A stretch of DNA of 51,138 bases from Hyphomicrobiales bacterium (GTDB taxonomy: Bacteria > Pseudomonadota > Alphaproteobacteria > Rhizobiales > JAJFHR01), in contig JAJFHS010000063.1 in the NCBI GenBank assembly GCA_021775475.1, positions 1 through 51,138 on the forward strand, written 5' to 3'. Every line of letters begins with the position of its first letter. Positions within the stretch are counted from its first letter, which is position 1. The position numbers were made by a program, and so were the translations under genes. The notes under the pieces were generated by a model. It saw nothing but the letters and a program-made list of their open reading frames with translations. It was not told where the DNA came from and did not search any database. Positions 43,713-51,138 of the stretch are shown here, piece by piece.

Positions 43713-44307
43713 TGGGTTAATCCTTGGCAATGAAGATCAACAATACGCTGGATCATCGGTGCATAATAAGCGTATTGCTGAGTTTTAATGTTCGCCCGTT
43801 TGCCGGCATCGTCATAATGGCGCACCTTGATAATCTCCGCTAAATTCGGGTTGTTTTCAAACGCACGCATCTCTTCGGCATTCACGGTCCGCCTTGTAGG
43901 TTCAGCGAATGGATGGACGCTGCGGACAGACGTTTGAAATATTCAGGTCTGGCTGCACACAAATAGCGTTTTGCTGCCACATGATGGCGCACACAGTCGA
44001 TCACCAGCGGCGGGAAAAAACGCTCAAGTACTTTTGCCCCGGCTTCTTCATGAAACCTGTCTTCAATGTCATCCATCGAAAACGCCCCGAATTCACTGGT
44101 GAAATGGTCGATATCATGCAGCAGACTGGCAACAACAATGACATCGGGCTCATTGGCTTTTTCAGCAAAATAAGCCCCCTGCAACATGTGCTCAGCCATC
44201 GTCACCGGTTCGCCGAGATATTCTTCACCACCGCGTCTTGCGAAAATTTCACCCAAAAATTTAACGATATTTTTCTGCGTCAAATTGTCGAATTCAGTTC
44301 CAGCCAT
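43709..44307 (-). pseudogene. PhnZ-like HD-domain diiron oxygenase, frameshifted
   Basis: The reading frame from 44307 stops at 43882, but the next frame continues without a break to the TGA at 43709, giving about 199 residues if one base is restored between 43885 and 43886. It matches the mixed-valence diiron oxygenase PhnZ: Tyr30, Glu33 and His40 (PhnZ Tyr24, Glu27, His34), His64-Asp65 (His58-Asp59), His68 (His62), His86 (His80) and HHVAAK (His104, Lys108). The last ligand lies after the break in RHYDDAGK. PhnZ oxidatively cleaves hydroxy-aminoethylphosphonate; no PhnY gene is nearby. The truncated form would lack the last iron ligand. Confidence 0.85.
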
Positions 44308-44646
44308 TTCAGTTTCCCTGATGTCAAGAGCGAGCATGATCCTGAAAACATTATTAGCCGCATGCCTTTACATCGACTGTACAAATGCGCCACTCCATTG
44401 AGTGCCTGCGACAAAGCCATGTTCAGCTCTATTGGTTTAACAGAAATACTTCTGTGCCCAAAACGATCGTTTTTTGCGACACGCGAATATCTGTTTGGAG
44501 CCCTCTGCTGACACCCATTTCATGATCGCCAATGTCTGCTGAATGCCACGAATCGGAAATCTCTTGGTGCGGTTTTGCTTATATACTGGTAGCTTTGGAA
44601 ATTGAAGTGGCACAATCCAATGTAGAGTAACAACTGATAGAAGGCG
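44308..44646. other. divergent promoter region of the HD/NTF2 island
   Basis: 339 bases separate the minus-strand PhnZ-like operon from the plus-strand NTF2-like gene. No RNA gene or repeat was recognised. A minus-strand open frame runs through it into the NTF2-like gene but has no family signature. The region should hold both promoters. A weak GAAGGCG ribosome site precedes the ATG at 44647. Confidence 0.5.
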
Positions 44647-45404
44647 ATGGCGAAGAAAGATCAAATACGATCCTTGCTCAAAAGCATCGAAACAGGGGAA
44701 TCTGGACCGGTTGCAGTGGTCAATGAGGAAAAATACATTCAGCACAATCCTCAAACTCACGAAGGGAGTGAGGGCATGGCTGCCCTGTTTCAACGGCTAT
44801 CCAAAACCTTACCCAAGGTAAATATCGTACGTGCATTCGAGGACGGTGAGTTCGTCTTCGCACATACTGAATACGATTTTTCGCGCAGGAACATCGGCTT
44901 TGAAGTCTTCCGCTTTGAAGATGGTCAAGCGTGGAGCACTGGGACAACATTCAAGCACGGATGGGGCCTAATAAATCGGGTCACAGTATGGTGGATGGTC
45001 CAACAGAGGCAGTTAATCATGAACTGACTGAAAAAAATCGGACCTTGGTTCGGTCTTTTGTTGAAATAGTCCTTGTTGGGGGTCAGATTGACAAGTCGAT
45101 CGAATACATTGATGAAGGTAGCTACATTGAACATAATCCACACTTTGGGGGTGACGCATCCACATTGCGGCAAGAGTTGGAAAGCACAGAAAATGGCCTC
45201 ATGCGCATTGATTATTCTCGAATTCATCGGGTCTTGGCGGAGGGTAATTTCGTGCTTAGTATTTGCGAGGGCAATTTTTATGGCACCCATTCTGCCTTCT
45301 ATGACCTCTTTCGGGTTGCGAAAGGAAAATTGGTGGAACATTGGGATACCACCGAAAAGATCGCCCCACGGAGTGAGTGGAAAAACAACAACGGTAAGTT
45401 CTAA
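44647..45404 (+). pseudogene. tandem NTF2-like (SnoaL-like) protein, frameshifted
   Basis: Two overlapping frames encode one protein of about 253 residues made of two SnoaL/NTF2-like domains. The first (44647 to about 44930) has EKYIQHNPQTHEGSEGMAAL and runs to RFEDGQA. One base is missing between 44930 and 44931, after which the second frame continues with VEHWDNIQARMGPNKSGHSM and a second domain with IDEGSYIEHNPHFGGDAS and KLVEHWDTTEKI. The shared YI-x-HNP and VEHWD motifs in both halves show an internal duplication. No slippery site is visible. Related SnoaL-like proteins act on small hydrophobic or polyketide-like molecules. Confidence 0.82.
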
Positions 45405-45439
45405 ATCAACACTAACATGATATAGAAAAGGTGTAAAAA

Positions 45440-45802
45440 ATGATCAAATTTATCATGTGTCTTACTCGGCATCCAGATATGACCCGCGAAGAATTCAAAG
45501 ATTATTGGATGAATAAACATGGCCCTTTCTTTATGAGTAATGCCGAGGTGATGGGGGCAAAAAGGTATGTGCAATCGCATACATTAGATACTCCGTTGAA
45601 TGAAGGATTAAGAAGCTCGCGCGATATGTTGCCAGAATATGACGGCGTTGCAGAGGTCTGGTTCGAGTCGGAGGAAGCGTTAATGAAAGGAATGAGTTCC
45701 CCTGAAGGCCAGAAATTAGGTGCTGCATTATTGGAGGATGAAAAAAAATTCATCGATCATTCAAAGTCTTCAGCATTCATAGTTGAAGAGCATGAATTTT
45801 AA
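45440..45802 (+). CDS. EthD domain protein
   Basis: A 120-residue dimeric ferredoxin-like fold protein of the EthD family. MIKFIMCLTRHPDMTREEFKDYWMNKHGP is the family's opening motif, with the His of KHGP conserved, and EYDGVAEVWFESEEAL is the third strand/helix. EthD proteins accompany oxygenase or ether-degrading systems and some act as small-molecule lyases or binding proteins. The ATG at 45440 follows AAAGG by 7 bases and is 35 bp after the NTF2-like gene, so the two are co-transcribed. Confidence 0.88.
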   Translation: MIKFIMCLTRHPDMTREEFKDYWMNKHGPFFMSNAEVMGAKRYVQSHTLDTPLNEGLRSSRDMLPEYDGVAEVWFESEEALMKGMSSPEGQKLGAALLEDEKKFIDHSKSSAFIVEEHEF

Positions 45803-46080
45803 CTAGCGCGTGACGCATTCAGGTCTTTGCTAAGCAGCATTAATTGCTCTGAAAAAGATATTAGCAAAATCCGCATAGCCGACCTTGGCTGTCGCAAAAT
45901 CTATCGTTTTTGCATCACTTTGCGTGAGTATTTTTAATCCCTGCCGCACCAGAGCGCCGGTCTGAACCGCAAGCGGTGGCGTTGTACGATGAAATTCTCG
46001 CAACTCAGGCAAAAAACCTTGCCGCAGGGGCTGAAGGTGTTGTTTCTTTATACAATAAATCATCACAGGGATATTAGCCG

Positions 46081-46707
46081 ATGAACCAGACCCGTACAGC
46101 CAGCTTCACTCAAATGAAGGATGGCACCAGGCAAGATTATCTGCTGCTGGAGAGGCTGGAAAAGCCATTTCTCGCGCTGACCGCTGATCGGGTGTTGAAC
46201 GAACTGGCCCGGCAAGGTGAGGTATCGCTGGAGGGTTATAAAATTACCCGGCTCGAACATGGCCTGCAATCGGCAACGCGGGCCTGTCGCGAAGGTGCTG
46301 ATATTGATTGGGTGGTTGGGGCACTGTTACATGACATCGGCGATGGCCTTGCGCCGCAAAACCATGACCGCATGTCAGCTGAAGTCATTCGGCCTTTCGT
46401 GCGCGAAGAAGTTTCATGGGTGGTCGAGCATCATGGTATTTTCCAGATGCTGTATTATGCCCATCACTACGGCTGGGACCGCAATGCCAGGGATCAGTTC
46501 AAACACCACCGCAACTTTGATGCTTGCGCGAAATTTTGTGAGCGCTGGGATCAATCTTCCTTCGACCCCGACTACGATAATGAAACCATCGAGTTTTTTG
46601 AACCCATGGTCAGGGAGGTTTTCAGCCGAAAGGCCTATGCACCCGATGTCATCAAGGCCGACGTTACTTATGGTCTTCCACCGATGAAACAGAATACTGA
46701 TATTTAG
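46081..46707 (+). CDS. HD-domain protein, MIOX/PhnZ-related
   Basis: A 208-residue all-helical HD-domain protein. The metal ligands are in RLEHGLQSATRA (first His, about residue 60), GALLHDIGDGLAPQNHDR (HD pair and next His, about 81-91), WVVEHHGIFQ (about 120) and the late ERWDQSSFD Asp, the six-ligand pattern of two-metal HD oxygenases such as inositol oxygenase and PhnZ. The Tyr-x2-Glu-x6-His motif of PhnZ is absent, so its substrate should differ, and a phosphohydrolase is possible. The ATG follows AGGG by about 10 bases. It overlaps the convergent sufE by 4 bp. Confidence 0.8.
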   Translation: MNQTRTASFTQMKDGTRQDYLLLERLEKPFLALTADRVLNELARQGEVSLEGYKITRLEHGLQSATRACREGADIDWVVGALLHDIGDGLAPQNHDRMSAEVIRPFVREEVSWVVEHHGIFQMLYYAHHYGWDRNARDQFKHHRNFDACAKFCERWDQSSFDPDYDNETIEFFEPMVREVFSRKAYAPDVIKADVTYGLPPMKQNTDI

Positions 46708-47135
46708 ATTTCGGCTGCCGTCAGCGCGTTTTGAGCGTCCGTCTTTATGCGCGCTACCATCGATATAAGACCGTTCGAGCGCTGGGGCGAAAGATGTTCA
46801 TCAAGGCCGATCTGGTTGAATATTTTTTTGACATCGAGGTTGACGATTTGGTCGGCTGGTTTGTCGGAAAAGATAATGAACAGGATGGCTATCAATCCTC
46901 GAACAATATGGGCGTCACTGTCGCCGAGAAAGGTGAGCACCGGTTTGCCAGCAGGAGATGGTGTGATTTTTGTTGCCAGCCACACTTGACTGGCGCAGCC
47001 ATTGACTTTGTTGGCAGGTGTTTTGTCTTCGGGATCAAGTGGTGCAAGCTGGCGGCCGAGTTCAATCACATAGCGGTAGCGGTCTTCCCAGTCATCCAGG
47101 AATTCGAAATCATCCAGCAGATCTTGAACGGTCAT
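46704..47135 (-). CDS. sufE: SufE cysteine desulfurase sulfur acceptor
   Basis: A 143-residue protein that accepts persulfide sulfur from the cysteine desulfurase SufS and hands it to the Suf iron-sulfur cluster scaffold. The acceptor Cys47 is in NKVNGCASQVWL. FLGDSDAHIVRGLIAIL and LDEHLSPQRSNGLISMV are the other family segments. No other suf genes are in the window, so sufE stands alone here, as is common in alphaproteobacteria. It ends 4 bp into the HD gene on the opposite strand. The ribosome site is weak. Confidence 0.94.
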   Translation of the reverse strand: MTVQDLLDDFEFLDDWEDRYRYVIELGRQLAPLDPEDKTPANKVNGCASQVWLATKITPSPAGKPVLTFLGDSDAHIVRGLIAILFIIFSDKPADQIVNLDVKKIFNQIGLDEHLSPQRSNGLISMVARIKTDAQNALTAAEI

Positions 47136-47490
47136 AAGTTTTTTAATCGCTCACAAAAGCTGATAAATCAAACCTTGTGAACAATGCCCCAGCGTATGTC
47201 AGATTTTATTTGCTGTAGAGATAGCGGCAAATGGTGCTGATAACAAGAAGTCAAATAGGTTTTTTATCCAGTCACAAATAAGCACCACGGAGGCGCGGAA
47301 AGGGCAGGGTAATCCGGCGTCCGTGGTGCACTTGTCGGCAGGTAGGGTTGCTGCCGTATTCGAGGGGCGGGGGTCCCTCTGAATGAGTTTTCATCAGATC
47401 TGGGTGTTAAGGCGGTGATATTGACGTTCTGCGATATTGACGTTCTGCCCTCAATATCGGCCTCGTGAGATCCAGACCCTGAATTTGTAC
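47136..47490. ncRNA. structured intergenic region, possible small RNA
   Basis: 355 bases between two minus-strand genes, rich in pairing: GCACCACGGA (47282-47291) with TCCGTGGTGC (47320-47329); GGCAG...CTGCC just after it (about 47337-47355); ATTC-AGGG with CCCTCTGAAT (47358-47385); and a perfect 16-bp tandem repeat GATATTGACGTTCTGC at 47417-47448 followed by TCAATATC, which can pair back to either copy. I could not match it to tRNA, tmRNA, SRP, 6S or RNase P RNA. Strand and function are unknown. It may be an RNA gene or a 3' UTR element of the DUF5330 gene. Confidence 0.4.
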
Positions 47491-47961
47491 CTATGCTTTA
47501 CTTTTGATCTTCGGCCCTCCCCACGATGGGGATAAATCCTCTTTGGTTAAAGTTTGCTGGGATGCGCGTGCCTTATCTGCCAGTTGAATTTGTTGCCGGG
47601 TTTTGGCTGTTATTTTGACCTTTTTGTTGGGCTCCGGTTCGATGTAAGCCGAGCGATCGACCGGTTTTACACTTGATGCATTGGCGGAGGAGACCCCGCT
47701 CACCCAATTGTTCAACAGGCTGGCCCCGTATTGAGCTTTACGTATAAATGTATCAACAGCCGCTTTTCCGGTCTCGCAGGCTGTCTGATTGCGTTGACAA
47801 AATCCTGAGAGATCGCTCACGGTGGATTGCGCCGCCACCAGCGCTTCGCCCGCGGTCACATTGGTTTGAATTGCGCTTAACTTGTTACTCGTTTCGCTAT
47901 TTTCGGCTGGCAGCAGCAATATCACTACCGATAGCCAAAATGCACTACGTACTAAAAACAT
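47491..47961 (-). CDS. DUF5330 domain protein
   Basis: A 156-residue protein with one N-terminal hydrophobic segment (MFLVRSAFWLSVVILLLP), which may be a signal or anchor. The conserved core is QSTVSDLSGFCQRNQTACETGKAAVDTFIRKAQYGASLL, with two Cys about 8 residues apart, typical of DUF5330, a Rhizobiales family without known function. The C-terminal third is charged and probably disordered. The ATG at 47961 has AAGGAAGGG about 7 bases upstream and begins at the conserved MFLVR; an upstream start at 48009 is not needed. It is the gene upstream of the structured region. Confidence 0.85.
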   Translation of the reverse strand: MFLVRSAFWLSVVILLLPAENSETSNKLSAIQTNVTAGEALVAAQSTVSDLSGFCQRNQTACETGKAAVDTFIRKAQYGASLLNNWVSGVSSANASSVKPVDRSAYIEPEPNKKVKITAKTRQQIQLADKARASQQTLTKEDLSPSWGGPKIKSKA

Positions 47962-48537
47962 TGTTTGCCCTTCCTTCAATTTGAAGATGACAAACATTAC
48001 GACGTTCAAGTTTAGATCAAGTAAAAAATACGAATTTATTTGAATTTTACTTTATTACAAATAGAATAAAATTTTATTATACTCAATTTTATTATAGTTT
48101 TACGCAATTTAAAATAAAGTTCAAAATGATATTGATTCAAATTTTAGATAAATCTTGTGGCGAAAAATCCGCTGAATTATGTGGTTTTTCTTCACTCGCC
48201 TCTGCAAAAAGCCAGGCCGGAGCCATATCTTTCTATCAAAGCCAGCATTCAATACCGCATGAATACCTGAGGCGTTCCATTAAAAGACGCGTTTGCAAAC
48301 CGTCAAAAAGCTTTGAAATTTTCTTGGCAGCGACTGCATTTTTCCGAAAAGTGTTTCATTTCTGATCACAATAAGATCAAAAGCAACACTTTCTATACCA
48401 CGTTAATATAACGCTTTGAAAACATTAATGAAAACCAAATTAAAATTAGAATAATTACCCCAATCACAACGGTTTCGTTTCAATGTTCTTTAAGCTCAAT
48501 CAGGCATCCTGTTGTTTGAAGCATAAAAGCGGGTGAT
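47962..48537. other. AT-rich intergenic region upstream of divJ
   Basis: 576 bases between divergent genes. 48025-48125 is very AT-rich, with repeated TTTTATTA blocks. An open frame of 79 codons at 48126-48365 (+) has no ribosome site or family signature, and I do not call it a gene. The promoters of the DUF5330 gene and of divJ should be here. No hairpin terminator or repeat of note was seen. Confidence 0.6.
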
Positions 48538-50391
48538 ATGAATTTTTCGATGATCAGGAGTTTACAACGCAAACTCAAACGCAGCATGCGTCTGTTGATA
48601 CATGTATCTGCGCGCGGTGATGCCATAGAGCGCATTCGTCATCGGGCATTTATTACCTCCCACCTTGGCAGTGCTCTATTGGCAGTTGCCGCCTTGCCGG
48701 TCTATCTGATCGTTGTTAGTGCCAAAGATTTCGTCGGCTTGTTGATTTTCTTAGGGCTGATTACGCCAGCCTACATAGCAACCTTTTTGTCGCGAACCGG
48801 CAAATTGGCCGTTGCTCATCTTCTGTCGGCTATAAACCTCACCGCACTTGTCACCTTTACCGCCGCCTATACCGGTGGGATCACATCGTTCGTTATGGCC
48901 TGGATGATAGTGGTGCCGGTGGAATCGGCATTTTCCGGAAGCAAGAAAGTCATTGCCGCATCTTTGGTCCTGTCGTGCGCAAGCGTGGTGTTTCTGGTCT
49001 ATGCGGATTTCCTCAATGTTTTGCCGGTAAACCGGGTTTTAGATCATGACAATACACTTTTGATCGGCCTGTCGTTTATATCAGCTGTGGCATACATCAG
49101 CGGCATGGTGGTGAACACCCAGGTGTTGCATGAAAAAGCCACGGCACTCATTCATCAAGGCGAAAGCAAGTTCCGGCTGTTGGCTGAAAATGCCACGGAC
49201 ATGATCACTTATCACAACCATCTTGGCCAGGTCTTGTTCAGCTCTGGTGCCGCCCATAGATTTACTCCCCTTGGTGAAAGGGGAATTATACGAGACGGTT
49301 TTATCAATCTGGTTCACCCCGAAGACCGGGGCATATATCTGGAAACATTTTCCCGTGCGGCAACAAAAAACACGCTTGCCCAGGCTGAATTCAGGATGAA
49401 ATCTAATCAATCCAGATCAGAAAAAATCGAAGCCGATGAAGGCACGGTTCAATACAGTTGGGTGGAAATGAGATGCAAACCATTGACGGATGAAGCAATC
49501 AGCGCGGGACATGATGATGAAATCGAGCCGGTGCGCGTGGTGGCGGTGACACGGGATATTTCTGAGTTAAAGGCCCAGCAGGTCGAGATCACACAAGCCA
49601 GGGACATTGCCGAGGAGGCCAGCGCGACCAAAACGCGGTTCCTTGCCAACATCAGCCACGAATTGCGCACGCCCCTAAATGCCATAATCGGGTTTTCCGA
49701 CCTGTTGAAAGACAAACGCCTTAATAAAAACGTGACTTCCAACCAACGGGACTACATCAAGCTCATCCACCAAAGCGGCAACCATTTGCTACTCGTGGTC
49801 AATGATTTGCTCGATATGTCGATGATTGAAGCGGGCAAACTGCGCTTCAGCTGTGAAAGTTTTGATGTTTCCGCTCTGATCACTTCAGTTGTCAGAATAA
49901 TGCAGGTAACGGCTGACCAACGCGGTATCAGAATTTCACAAAACCTCGATGAAGAGGTCTGCAATGTAACTGCTGACCGGCGCGCTGTGCACCAGATCCT
50001 GTTCAACCTCATATCCAATGCGGTGAAATTCAGCCATGAAGGTAGTGAAGTACGGGTATTTTTAAAAGCAACCAGCACGCAGATAACTCTTTCGGTTATG
50101 GACAATGGCATTGGAATTTCCCCCGAAGTAATTCCAAAACTGTGTCAGCCCTTCGTGCAGGCTGAAAGCAGCAATAGCCGATCTTATGAGGGTGCCGGAC
50201 TTGGATTGTCTTTAGTTGCCGGGTTCGTGGAGCTGCATGGTGGAAAAATCAATATCGCCAGTGAACTTGCCAAAGGAACGTGTGTGACCATCACCATTCC
50301 GCGTCACCACCAGGATCAAAATTCGAAAACTGATGCCGAGCCCGAAAGTGCCATAGACGCGGGCGGAAGCTCAATCAGAAAGTCGGCATAA
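48538..50391 (+). CDS. divJ: DivJ-type PAS sensor histidine kinase
   Basis: A 617-residue membrane histidine kinase. The N-terminal part has about six helices (residues 40-200), then a PAS domain (about 215-345), a HisKA domain with His374 in FLANISHELRTPLNAIIGFS, and a HATPase domain with N box FNLISNAVKFSHEG, G1 VMDNGIGISPE and G2 YEGAGLGLSLV. The short cytoplasmic lead MRLLIHVSARGDAIERIRHRAF followed by this helix pattern resembles Rhizobiales DivJ, which phosphorylates DivK to control CtrA and cell division. There is no receiver domain. The downstream peptidoglycan-binding protein fits that synteny. PleC or PdhS are less likely because of the membrane part. Confidence 0.85.
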   Translation: MNFSMIRSLQRKLKRSMRLLIHVSARGDAIERIRHRAFITSHLGSALLAVAALPVYLIVVSAKDFVGLLIFLGLITPAYIATFLSRTGKLAVAHLLSAINLTALVTFTAAYTGGITSFVMAWMIVVPVESAFSGSKKVIAASLVLSCASVVFLVYADFLNVLPVNRVLDHDNTLLIGLSFISAVAYISGMVVNTQVLHEKATALIHQGESKFRLLAENATDMITYHNHLGQVLFSSGAAHRFTPLGERGIIRDGFINLVHPEDRGIYLETFSRAATKNTLAQAEFRMKSNQSRSEKIEADEGTVQYSWVEMRCKPLTDEAISAGHDDEIEPVRVVAVTRDISELKAQQVEITQARDIAEEASATKTRFLANISHELRTPLNAIIGFSDLLKDKRLNKNVTSNQRDYIKLIHQSGNHLLLVVNDLLDMSMIEAGKLRFSCESFDVSALITSVVRIMQVTADQRGIRISQNLDEEVCNVTADRRAVHQILFNLISNAVKFSHEGSEVRVFLKATSTQITLSVMDNGIGISPEVIPKLCQPFVQAESSNSRSYEGAGLGLSLVAGFVELHGGKINIASELAKGTCVTITIPRHHQDQNSKTDAEPESAIDAGGSSIRKSA

Positions 50392-50464
50392 ATACAGCCA
50401 AATCCTGTGCCAAAAACAGGACTGAAACCTAAACAACCAAAGTTATGTGTACAGGAAGCATGTT

Positions 50465-51004
50465 ATGAGTATTGATAAACGAAATTTCGCCCTACCGGCT
50501 ATTGTCGCCGTTGCTGCGGTGATCACCATTAATGCAGTTGTGAGTCAAGATGGCAAACACCCGGCACCATTGAACAAAAGCGGATCGCATTCAAAAATTA
50601 CCAAATCCGAAAAGCCAATTGTCAACTCCAAAACCCTGCAAAGAAAGCCGCGCCCGGCAAAGACCGTAGCAGTCACACCACGCCCCAAGCCAAGGGCTGC
50701 AAAACCCACAGAGAAAAATGATGCTATTGGTCAATTGCTACGGGCTGCTGAAAAAAACCAGAAAAGACCAACATCCGACAAAGTGGTTTTCCTTGATGAA
50801 AAGCGGATCCGGTTTGTCCAGTCGAGATTGGCTAAACTGGGGTTTTTATCCGGGCCGGTCGATGGCGTTTTTGGCGAACAGACCCGCGAGGCCATAAGAA
50901 GATTTGAAGGCAATCGTAAAATTCCGGTTACCGGAGAAATTTCACGTGCCCTTATCGAAGCCCTGCTGAGAAACGCAAGCTTCGCCAGTCTTAATCTAAC
51001 CTGA
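50465..51004 (+). CDS. membrane-anchored peptidoglycan-binding protein
   Basis: A 179-residue protein: one N-terminal transmembrane helix (about 9-28), a long Lys/Pro/Arg-rich linker (about 30-80) and a C-terminal PG_binding_1 domain (about 100-165) with FVQSRLAKLGFLSGPVDGVF followed by GEQTREAIRRFEGNRKIPVTG. It should bind peptidoglycan in the periplasm. The ATG at 50465 has AGGA 8 bases upstream; an upstream GTG at 50447 is less supported. It lies 73 bp downstream of divJ on the same strand, probably in the same operon. The GC-rich palindromic repeat follows its stop codon. Confidence 0.88.
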   Translation: MSIDKRNFALPAIVAVAAVITINAVVSQDGKHPAPLNKSGSHSKITKSEKPIVNSKTLQRKPRPAKTVAVTPRPKPRAAKPTEKNDAIGQLLRAAEKNQKRPTSDKVVFLDEKRIRFVQSRLAKLGFLSGPVDGVFGEQTREAIRRFEGNRKIPVTGEISRALIEALLRNASFASLNLT

Positions 51005-51026
51005 GGGAACTCTTTCTCTGGGGAAT

Positions 51027-51120
51027 TCCGGGCCAGCCCGCTCCCCCCTGGCCAACCACCCCGAGGGGATACTCATCGGGTGGGTTGGGAGGGGGGGGAG
51101 GGCGGGCCCGGGATTGCCCA
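51027..51120. repeat. C/G-skewed palindromic repeat near the window end
   Basis: The left arm starts CCGGGCCAGCCCGCTCCCCC (about 51028-51064) and the right arm (about 51076-51115) is its imperfect inverse, with a loop containing GGATAC. It shares CCAGCCCGCTCCCCCCT with the copy at 40321, whose loop holds the complementary GTATCC. It follows the peptidoglycan-binding gene by 23 bp. The runs of G in the right arm may contain base-count errors. Confidence 0.85.
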
Positions 51121-51138
51121 GATTATGTACAAATCAGG

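Noticed and set aside
44437..44793. Minus-strand open frame of 118 codons across the divergent gap
   Set aside because: It overlaps the start of the well-supported NTF2-like gene and has no domain signature.
16433..45404. Programmed ribosomal frameshifting in the three split genes
   Set aside because: None of the junctions has a slippery heptamer or a nearby stimulating hairpin, and each is explained by one missing base.
45830..46066. Minus-strand open frame of 78 codons between the EthD and HD genes
   Set aside because: The composition is coding-like, but there is no ribosome site and no family match; it could be a gene remnant, so I do not call it a gene.
48126..48365. Plus-strand open frame of 79 codons upstream of divJ
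   Set aside because: No ribosome binding site, no recognised motif, and it lies in an AT-rich promoter-type region.

Overview
The window looks like chromosomal DNA of an alphaproteobacterium, most probably in the order Hyphomicrobiales (Rhizobiales). Lineage markers are a DivJ-type sensor kinase followed by a peptidoglycan-binding protein, a MucR/Ros zinc-finger regulator whose second zinc ligand is Asp, DUF5330 and DUF2336 proteins, a Tat-exported TIGR03808-type beta-helix protein, a DnaA-domain-IV-like protein overlapping a DUF6456 protein, and a RIME-like mosaic palindrome. This placement rests on recognised families and was not tested by a database search. Coding density is high, with many 1-11 bp gene overlaps. 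Both ends of the window lie in the same family of C/G-skewed palindromic repeat, so it may be a whole contig that broke at repeats.
Layout. 0.1-3.3 kb: a TAXI-type TRAP transporter (binding protein and fused permease) and a secreted DM13 protein. 3.5-6.2 kb: a D-cysteine desulfhydrase-like enzyme, a GIY-YIG gene beside a multi-hairpin element that touches tRNA-Pro(CGG), tRNA-Gln(TTG) and an R. etli-type asparaginase. 6.2-8.5 kb: the RIME-like repeat and two exported proteins. 8.5-14.2 kb: a compact operon with both methylmalonyl-CoA mutase subunits, the MeaB GTPase, a CPA2 antiporter and a secreted SH3/COG3650 protein; this completes propionyl-CoA to succinyl-CoA conversion. 14.3-21.5 kb: a DUF2267 protein, a HerA-type ATPase, a frameshifted M20 dipeptidase, a DUF302 protein, a GST divergent from a MarR regulator, and a chemoreceptor with a CxxCH heme motif.
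21.5-30.9 kb: Fe superoxide dismutase, a sugar epimerase/reductase with its polyprenyl-phosphate glycan transferase partner, and a minus-strand run msrB-ptrB-gcdH-transglycosylase/TPR. 30.9-38.3 kb: a ten-gene Mrp-like cation/proton antiporter operon with three MrpD-like subunits, a separate DUF4040/MbhE-like protein instead of full-length MrpA, and a small uncharacterised membrane protein. 38.7-42.5 kb: a regulatory block (MucR, PAS protein, XRE/S24-like repressor, DnaA-like/DUF6456 pair).
42.5-46.7 kb: an accessory catabolic-looking island with a frameshifted PhnZ-like HD diiron oxygenase, an AllA-like cupin, two NTF2-like proteins (one frameshifted), an EthD protein and a second HD protein. 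46.7-51.1 kb: SufE, DUF5330, DivJ and a peptidoglycan-binding protein, with a structured intergenic region between SufE and DUF5330. Three genes each appear to lack one base in the same local context (C before GTG or GTA), which may be a sequencing artefact and not real decay.
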